Shown here: in pieces, positions 57,534 to 64,000 of the stretch
How the letters are laid out: every line of letters begins with the position of its first letter
Numbering within the stretch: position 1 is the first letter of the stretch
Assembly (NCBI GenBank): GCA_022661535.1
Contig: JAKULF010000004.1
Location: forward strand, 4,216,001-4,280,000
DNA: 64,000 nucleotides
DNA from: Eutypa lata
Taxonomy: Eukaryota > Ascomycota > Sordariomycetes > Xylariales > Diatrypaceae
Direction: 5' to 3'
The notes under the pieces: model-generated
Told to the model about the DNA's origin: nothing
The model's input: only the letters and a program-made list of their open reading frames with translations
Databases searched by the model: none
Translations under genes and position numbers: made by a program

Positions 57534-59242
57534 TTAGTCATCATCATCCTGCGCTGCTTCGCGGTGTTGAACCACCCCATCTTTAGGGTCAATTTCCATT
57601 CCGCTTCTCCTCGCAAGAGCGCTTTCAATTCCAAACAGTGCCGACATCTCTTCGAGAGTTCGTCCCTTAGTTTCGACTTCATACCTATTAGTGAGAGCAT
57701 AGATGATTTAGGGGCAATATACTTACCCATAGCGTATCGCACGAAGATGAATGCGATGACACATATTGCAGAGTATATGATATACAAACCCCAACCAATA
57801 GCGCTCGCTATAGGGGGGCTAACCTGGGCTACGATGTAGCAAGCCAACCATAGAGTCATTGTCGATAGGGCATTCCCTTTAGCTCTGTACATGACCGGGA
57901 AGATCTCTGTTGCGTATGTCCAGCTACCCACGCCCCAGCTGATGTTAAAGAATACGTAAAACAGATAGGGGAAGGCGACAATTGCATAGTTGCTTCTGTC
58001 ACCGGGGTTATTTTCCGCGTGCCACTGAAGAACCGTAATCCCAATCATGGCACACATCATCCCCACCAAACCAATCTGCAGCCAGGTCTTGCGGCCTAAC
58101 CGGTCAAAGAAGAAGATGGGGAACCATGCGAACACGAACAAAACGATTCCAACACCACCGGTTGCCAGGTTGGCAGTCTTGGGATCGGTGATGCCACCGC
58201 GTGCGAAGAGTGACGGCTATCCAGAATCAATCAATCAACCCAATTCCTTCCTATCAATCGATATCGAGACGGATACGAGGACTTACGGTATAGTAGAGAA
58301 TCGAGTTTGTGCCGGTGATTTGCTGAAAGAACTGAACGCCCATACCCAGCAAAGTGACCCTCAGCACAGGGGTCTTGAACATGTCACCCCAAGTCGCCGT
58401 CGTGACCGCTTTTTCGAAAGCAACCTCGTCGGCAATCTCAGCCATCTGTCGTTCCGCAGATTCATCTCCGTGTAGGCGAGCGAGCACTTCTCTAGCGCAC
58501 TGATGCCTGTCCTGCTGCACCAGCCAACGAGGGCTAGGAGGGACCCAAAACCAGCACCCGTACGCAAGCACCGCCGCGGGAAGTACTTGGATGGCCAGAG
58601 GGATGCGCCACCAGTCCGGCGTCTCCAGGAAGTTGAAGCCGTAGTTCAGCCAGAAAGCAATCAGCTCGCCGAAGCAGAGGATCATCTGCTCAATCCCGAT
58701 GATGCGACCTCTGAGCTTCGCCGGCGCGATCTCCGAGACGTAGAGCGGGACGCCTCCTGCGCATGCCCCTACCCCGTAGCCTAAGATGACTCGCCCGATG
58801 GTGATGGCGGTGATCGAGTATGAGGCTGCCTGTATGACGGCCCCGATGATGAAGACCACGCAAGCAGTGGAAAGAGTCCGCTCACGGCCGTGCAAATCTG
58901 CTAAGACCCCAATAGACATTGCACCCACAAGGCATCCTATGTCATACAACGAAACCACAGCCCCGGTAACCCAGCTATTCGCGGGCTTCATCAGGTCTAT
59001 CCACCTAGAATCCGCGACAATGACTCCCATGACTCCCTGGTCTACGAACGACATGAGTTAGCGACTAAACCAAATGACCGAATGCAACCTCAACACTCCA
59101 GAGAAACCATACCATATCCGAAAAGCAAAGCACCAAGGGATACGAAAGCCGTGAGGAGATAGACATAGCGTAGATTGGGTGGCCGAACATCTTGACTCCC
59201 ATCTTGTCGGCGAATTGGTTTCGTCTGCTTAATAGTAAACAT
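57534..59242 (-). CDS. Sugar porter-type MFS transporter
   Basis: Four exons (59242-59113, 59041-58287, 58216-57727, 57676-57534), 505 residues. The first intron interrupts the family motif FGYDQGVMGVIV, which is rebuilt only with the acceptor at 59042. Other sugar-porter signatures are DLHGRERTLS after helix 2, VGACAGGVPLYVSEIAPAKLRGR in helix 4-5, PPSPRWLVQQDRHQCA after helix 6, DRLGRKTWLQIG after helix 8 and VETKGRTLEEMSALF after helix 12. The last motif starts with Val instead of the usual Pro and is formed across the last intron (acceptor GAAG|TCGAA). The protein therefore has a complete twelve-helix layout. It probably imports a hexose, pentose or polyol; the substrate cannot be told. 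It is divergent from the dioxygenase gene at 60013, with 770 bp of shared promoter space. Confidence 0.92.
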
Positions 59243-60012
59243 CTTCGGAATTGTGGGCAGATGGCGGTAAATAAGGGAAGCTGGAAGGCCGCGAGAAGGG
59301 GCGTAAGACCTTTTAAAGAGCAGCCGGCGGGAGGCTGGTGAGATCAGCCAGGCACTGGGTCGTCTGACTCTCCTTGTTCGATTTTACAAAAGTAGGGAAG
59401 CGAAGTCTTAAATGATTTTAATCAAGGCTTAATAATTGGGAATTGCAGGAGATCATCCCGATACTGCTGGAAATAGGGATAGCATCACTGTCGCACTGCA
59501 GGGAGTCTGCGGGGATTGTGGGGGTTCCGTGGAGCAACATCAGGGTTTAAACTTGGGGTAACGAGGGGCATCGTCGGGACATAACGAAGGGATACAGTAG
59601 TATTCGGGTACATGTCTGTCGCATAGCTGCAGAACATGGGATATGCGAATGCAGGAAAAATCAGCGACAACTAACTCAACTTGACATTCGCGACAACAAG
59701 ACCCGAGACATCATAATGTGGATTGGTGATGTACTACCGATTGGCTGACAACAGCAGACAAGATCGTGCATGTCGTCAATTTTGACTGACACAAGGCCTA
59801 GACTGGCTGATCAACAATCCAGATATGGCCACCACGTGGACCGACATAAGATCCACATGACTTTATAGGTATACCCAGTTTACCCCTCCAAGCAAGTATA
59901 TGTCCAAGGAGACAGTATTTCATGCATAAAATCCCAAGGTTCCATGTTACAAACCGACTCTACATTCCACAGCATTCAAATCAGAAATTCATCGTTATAG
60001 CCCCTCTGAAAG
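59243..60012. promoter_or_regulatory. Divergent promoter region of sugar porter and dioxygenase
   Basis: 770 bp between two divergent starts (59242 leftward, 60013 rightward). It contains short frames only. I see no confident operator; the short palindrome CCACGTGG near 59832-59839 is a candidate E-box-type site. Confidence 0.4.
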
Positions 60013-61114
60013 ATGCCTCACGCAACAATAGCTATCGAGACGACACCCCTATACGTCAACGACGGGCTCCTAGAGCCGGAGCAAGTTGGCCCCCTGAGGA
60101 AATCGTATCCAGATGAAACCCTTGAGGAGCTGCATCAGCGCTATCAAGAGGATGGCTATCTGTTTCTCAAGGGAGTTATCCCCCGAGACGATGTCCTCAA
60201 GGCCAGAGAAGCATACTTCTCCTTACTCTCCCCAAGCGGCGTGCTAGCCCCCGGCACGAACCCGGTCGACGGGATCTTCGACGCACGAAAAGACAAGCTA
60301 GACTACCCCGGGATCGGAGCCGGGTCGACCGATGCGAACGGCCGGCCCCGCGGGGGTCTCTTCGTCGATCTCGCCTTGCGGGCTCACACCGAACCGTGGT
60401 ACAAAGACGATTTCTGCCAGCACCCCGCCCTGCGTTCGTTCATCGCCAAGTTCACCGGCTGGGGCGAGAAGACCCTCAGCCTGAGACGGACCCTGCTGCG
60501 GAACAACACCCCCGGAAACAAGGCAATCGGAGTCCACTACGACCAGATCTTCCTCCGCCACGGGGAGGATACGAGCATGACGGCCTGGGTGCCCATGGGC
60601 GACGTGACGCTCAACGGCGGCGGTCTGATCTATCTGGAGAAGGGACACATCCTCGGTCAAGGCATTGAAAAGGGGTTCTACGACCGAGCGAAAGAGACCG
60701 GACTTACAGATGAAGAGGCCAAGAATGCGTTCAACCAGAACATGATGGGCGGAGGGCTGCTCGCGGATGGGCCGAAGGAGTACGCCAAGGAGCACGATAG
60801 AAAATGGCTCGTCACGGACTATGAAGCTGGAGACATCGTGCTCCACACGCCTTATACGGTAAGTTATAGGGCCCCATAACCTTCAGAGGCCATCGTGCAT
60901 AGCTAATATCGTGACAGATCCATGCATCTACTATTAACCACAACCCAGATAACGTCATACGCCTAGGGACCGATCTGAGGTTTGTCGACTCGAGCCGGCC
61001 ATATGATACGGTGAGTGGCTGACTACTTACCTGACGAATCAGTTCTTTGGAATATTTTTGCTAACCAGCTTGCAGCGATGGACGAATGATTATAAGTTTG
61101 GTGATGGCGTGTAA
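60013..61114 (+). CDS. Phytanoyl-CoA dioxygenase (PhyH)-like Fe(II)/2-oxoglutarate enzyme
   Basis: Three exons (60013-60858, 60918-61010, 61076-61114), 325 residues; the last exon encodes only 12 residues plus stop. It belongs to the PhyH family of non-haem iron, 2-oxoglutarate-dependent dioxygenases. The N-terminal part has YQEDGYLFLKGVIPRDDVLK, a typical PhyH beginning. The iron-binding facial triad is visible: His and Asp in IGVHYDQIFLRHG, and the distal His in IHASTINHN, with the 2-oxoglutarate-binding Arg in LGTDLRFVDSS. Conserved TAWVPMGDVTLNGGGLIYL lies between. No targeting signal is obvious. Fungal members hydroxylate varied substrates, from fatty acyl chains to secondary metabolites, so no substrate is given. 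It shares its upstream region with a divergent sugar porter gene. Confidence 0.92.
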
Positions 61115-61537
61115 CTTCCCTGGCTTAACCGGACTTTCAACATGCGAGATTCGAGATTGGAACCTACTTGTGAGATTATTCCGAGTTTAGAATGAACAAT
61201 ACTACTTCGCAATATATCTTTCCCTACTACAATACATTCAATAGTCCTTACTGTTAGCACTCCTGTTATTCGACGTGGCTACATAGATGGTGTCATAGCT
61301 ACATAAATTGTCGTACTATCCATCTAAAATATCAACCGCAGTATTGCCATACTTACTCTGCGAGAATCGTCGAACCCGTTTCATGACGACCTTGTTCCCA
61401 AACGTCAAAAGTAGATTAAAATATATCCTCGAGGTATCGATTGAAGTTAGTTTCCTTCTGCAAAGACCGGAGTCGATGGCTAAGTGTATTTACATGGGCA
61501 CTCCATCGCCAAGTCACATGGAAGATGTGAGATCATG
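61115..61537. other. Convergent intergenic region
   Basis: 3' flanks of the dioxygenase and siderophore-type transporter genes. A frame at 61308-61541 is featureless. Confidence 0.45.
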
Positions 61538-63750
61538 TTAGTTACTCCTCGACAAGGTTGTTTCGGTCTCTGTTGGGCTGTCAGTCATATCGTGCATAGA
61601 TTTGCATTGGGAGTGAGAGCCTTACGGTAACTCAAAGTTGGACAGAAATGTCGACCCAAGAAGGGCAATCGCCGATGTTCCAACGGCAGCGTAAGTCATG
61701 TACTTCATAACCTCGGAGAACTGAGCAATTGGTCCTAGTCAGCCAGGCTCCAGCAGACAAGAACATAGCTTATAGCTTGATGGTAGCATTGCACTGGTCG
61801 ACTGACTTACCGCATAACTAACAGCGACTCGTTCCGGAGTTCCCCAATCGGGAACAACACCATTGATAGAATTCGCCAGTGCGGCCACCGTCTCGGCCGT
61901 CGTGCCGCTCCCTAGGTACTTCCAGAGCGCCGGCTGGAGGGTATTCGTGTATATACCGCCGGCGATGCAAGAACCGATGCTACCGCCCACGAACGCGAAG
62001 CAGATAACCAGAGCCGTCACCTGTGGCATCTCGCGATGTGGCAGTACGACTTGCGCGGGTACCAATAGGGTCGTGCCCACCATTCCCGATCCGATACCCT
62101 GAATGAGCTGCACGATGAATATCTCAGCAGTGCCGTTCTCCGATCCCCGCAGGCGCACCATCACACCGTATCCGACCAACCGCACGACGCTGCCCAGCAC
62201 GCAGATCCACTTGTACCGACCCGTCCGCAACATGGCGGCCCCGGCCACGATGGCCACTAGACACTGCGTCACGCCGTTCACGAAGGTGAAGAATGTCGCG
62301 TCGCGCGCGCCTAGCCCCTTCGCGACCGTCACCCACGCGTAGATGTAGGTGTGCGTCGCGGAGAACCCGACGTTATCCATGGCGATGAGAAGGAGACACA
62401 AGCCGATGGTGCGGTTGGCGAAGTAGTGAGGCGGCACGACCGGGTTTCGGGCCAGGTAGTGCTCGTAGAAGGGCAGCGCGATGAGAAGCACCATACCAGC
62501 TACGAGCAGGCCGATGATCCAGGGGGTCTGCCACTGCGAGGGCGTCGTGGCGGCCAGCGTGAGCGGGAGCAGGAGAAGCGCGAGGCCGCCGCTGAAAAGC
62601 ACCACGCCTCCGACGTCGATCTGGGAGCAGAATTCGTAGAGGGAGATTCTGGCCTTCGGCGCGAGCCCTTCCTTCTTCGCCTTGCCCTGGTAATACAAAA
62701 GCGTGGTGATGATGAAGCTGGCGCAGAACGGCATGACGATGGCCAGCATGCCGATGCCCCAGCGCCAGCCGATGCCGTCGGGCGACGTCACGTTGTCGAT
62801 GATGAGGGCGGACGTCCACGGCATGACCAGGAACGGCCAGAACGAGATGCCGATGCCGAGCGCCCGCCACCGCGCCGTCGTGATGTCGGCGATCACGATG
62901 TCGTTGAGCAGGTTCGTCCCGGACTGCCCGACGAAGTACAGCATCAGCCCGGCGGCGTACATGCCGAAGCTCTTGGATGCCGCCATGAGCACGTACGACA
63001 GGCAGTAGAACGAGATGGTGATGGCGTACATCGGACCCCGCCCGACGACGTTGGACAGCTTCGCTATGGGCGGCTTCACCACGGCGAATACGATGGTGCC
63101 GGCTGTGGTGAGAGCCGCGAGCTCCGAAAGGGAGTTGAAGTCGGAAACGGCGTAGTTCCTGTAGATGTATACTGTCGTGTTGTCGAGCTCGCTATGAGCG
63201 TGTTAGTGGTATTAGTTCGGATACTCCGGAATGGTTCTGTCGCTGATGAACTTACTAGACTATCATGACTAGGCAGAGCCTGGAACAGCATTAGCTCTTG
63301 ATCTCCCAAGGATCTTATATACATAAATCTCTTCCCATAATATATGTAGACAACGACATCCGAAATGCCCGTTAGAAATGCTTTTGAATAGCCATGGATT
63401 GACCGCTTATACATAGATAGACTTAGGCAAATCAAACCTCAACACATCGGTTATGCGATCAACTATCTCTTCAATACGAGTTTCAATACTTACCCAATAA
63501 TGATAAGCCATCGACCGGTTTTACCCCAGAGAGCTTGAGATGCTTCGATCGTCGACACTCCTGTCTCAACTGGAGTGTTTGCCGCTTGCTTCTCATGATT
63601 GATATCGCCTCGGTTGGTCTCATCTTCGTTGTTAGTGTCATGGACATTCACCGATGCGACAGCAACTGGAGCTGGTGCTTCATCGACAGGGCCAGCACCG
63701 ATTGCCCATTGCAATCTCCGGCCAGCGTTGTTGAATATAATAGCTGTCAT
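61538..63750 (-). CDS. Siderophore-type MFS transporter
   Basis: Five exons (63750-63494, 63279-63256, 63191-61811, 61720-61626, 61577-61538) give 598 residues. The layout fits the fungal siderophore-iron transporter (ARN/SIT/Mir) family: a long hydrophilic N-terminus of about 75 residues, then fourteen predicted helices. Family-like tracts are LDNTTVYIYRNYAVSDFNSLSELAAL in loop 1, SNVVGRGPMYAITISFYCLS, GQSGTNLLNDIVIADITTARWRALG, WRWGIGMLAIVMPFC and IQGIGSGMVGTTLLVPAQV. Exon 2 is only 24 nt and encodes GLCLVMIV, needed to join WLIIIG to YELDNTT. The first intron is long for this genome (214 bp). The C-terminal exon is uncertain: the spliced frame ends PTETETTLSRSN, while another frame of the same exon reads DRNNLVEE. 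No siderophore synthetase is nearby; it probably imports foreign siderophores. Confidence 0.88.
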
Positions 63751-64000
63751 GATTCCTAATTATGGTCGCCAGTTTTGTCCCATCGAAAGCTGGAGTATAT
63801 CGAAAAAGCAACCCCTCTCAAGGGTGTATTTATCTACCATTGAAGGTAACATAAAAGCTTATCTCCAAATCTTTAACCTTGTCTAATGAGAAGAAAACAT
63901 GCCAATGTCAATATCTCGACAGGGGAACCTTATCTTCGGATTCACTATCACGGACGAACCCGTCGTCAAATCAGAAGCAAGAGATTGCAAATATGCGGGG
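63751..64000. other. Right-end promoter region
   Basis: Upstream flank of the siderophore-type transporter gene. No other features are seen before the end of the window. Confidence 0.4.

Noticed and set aside
62351..63268. Plus-strand frame of 305 codons
   Set aside because: Arg/Asp/Gly-rich shadow opposite the siderophore-type transporter.
1..64000. tRNA genes, rRNA, CRISPR arrays, viral insertions
   Set aside because: No cloverleaf with an intact GTTCGAATC-type loop, no rRNA, no regularly spaced repeats and no virus-like coding region were seen by eye; a tRNA scan would be needed to exclude a missed tRNA.

Overview
The window is chromosomal DNA from a filamentous ascomycete (Pezizomycotina, most likely a Sordariomycete). 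The evidence is short GT-AG introns (about 50-75 bp) with CTAAC/CTGAC-type branch points, fungus-restricted families (C6-type transcription factor, fungal rhodopsin-like membrane proteins, DUF7580, UNC93-like and siderophore-type MFS carriers), and one retroelement heavily mutated by RIP (repeat-induced point mutation). No prokaryotic, viral or organellar gene is visible and I found no convincing tRNA or rRNA gene. Most gene models below were rebuilt by hand from splice signals and give continuous frames from ATG to stop.

Layout. 0.6-7.1 kb: an (R)-selective amine transaminase homologue, an UNC93-like carrier and an N,N-dimethylformamidase-type amide hydrolase; this looks like an amine/amide utilisation trio. 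8-16.6 kb: a cytochrome P450, a sugar porter and a fungal transcription factor whose zinc cluster is not visible. 16.8-18 kb: a decayed unrecognised gene with transition-type nonsense codons. 18.4-26.5 kb: a GMC oxidoreductase gene cut in its second exon by a complete 6,300-bp Ty1/Copia LTR retrotransposon that has been turned almost entirely into A/T, with a perfect 5-bp target-site duplication. 27.2-29 kb: a frameshifted DUF7580 relic.

31-43 kb: an allantoate/nicotinate-type MFS carrier convergent with a secreted M24 (pita-bread) peptidase, a Zn2Cys6-like/coiled-coil protein, a small Cys-rich protein with two internal repeats, a Thr/Ser-rich GPI-type cell-wall protein, and a single-pass pepsin-fold protein that has lost a catalytic Asp. 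45-55 kb: a phenol-2-monooxygenase (with a 12-nt microexon), a fungal rhodopsin-like membrane protein with two GC-AG introns, a small cupin and a second P450. 56-64 kb: a small hydrophilic stress-type protein, a sugar porter divergent from a phytanoyl-CoA-dioxygenase-like enzyme, and a siderophore-type MFS carrier with a 24-nt microexon.

Taken together this is an accessory, catabolism-rich region (oxidases, hydrolases and six transporters) with gene decay on both sides of the RIP-mutated element. There is no PKS, NRPS or terpene synthase, so I do not call a classical secondary-metabolite cluster. The strongest observation is the dated sequence of events at the interrupted GMC gene; the most interesting functional hypothesis is the amine/amide trio at the left end.
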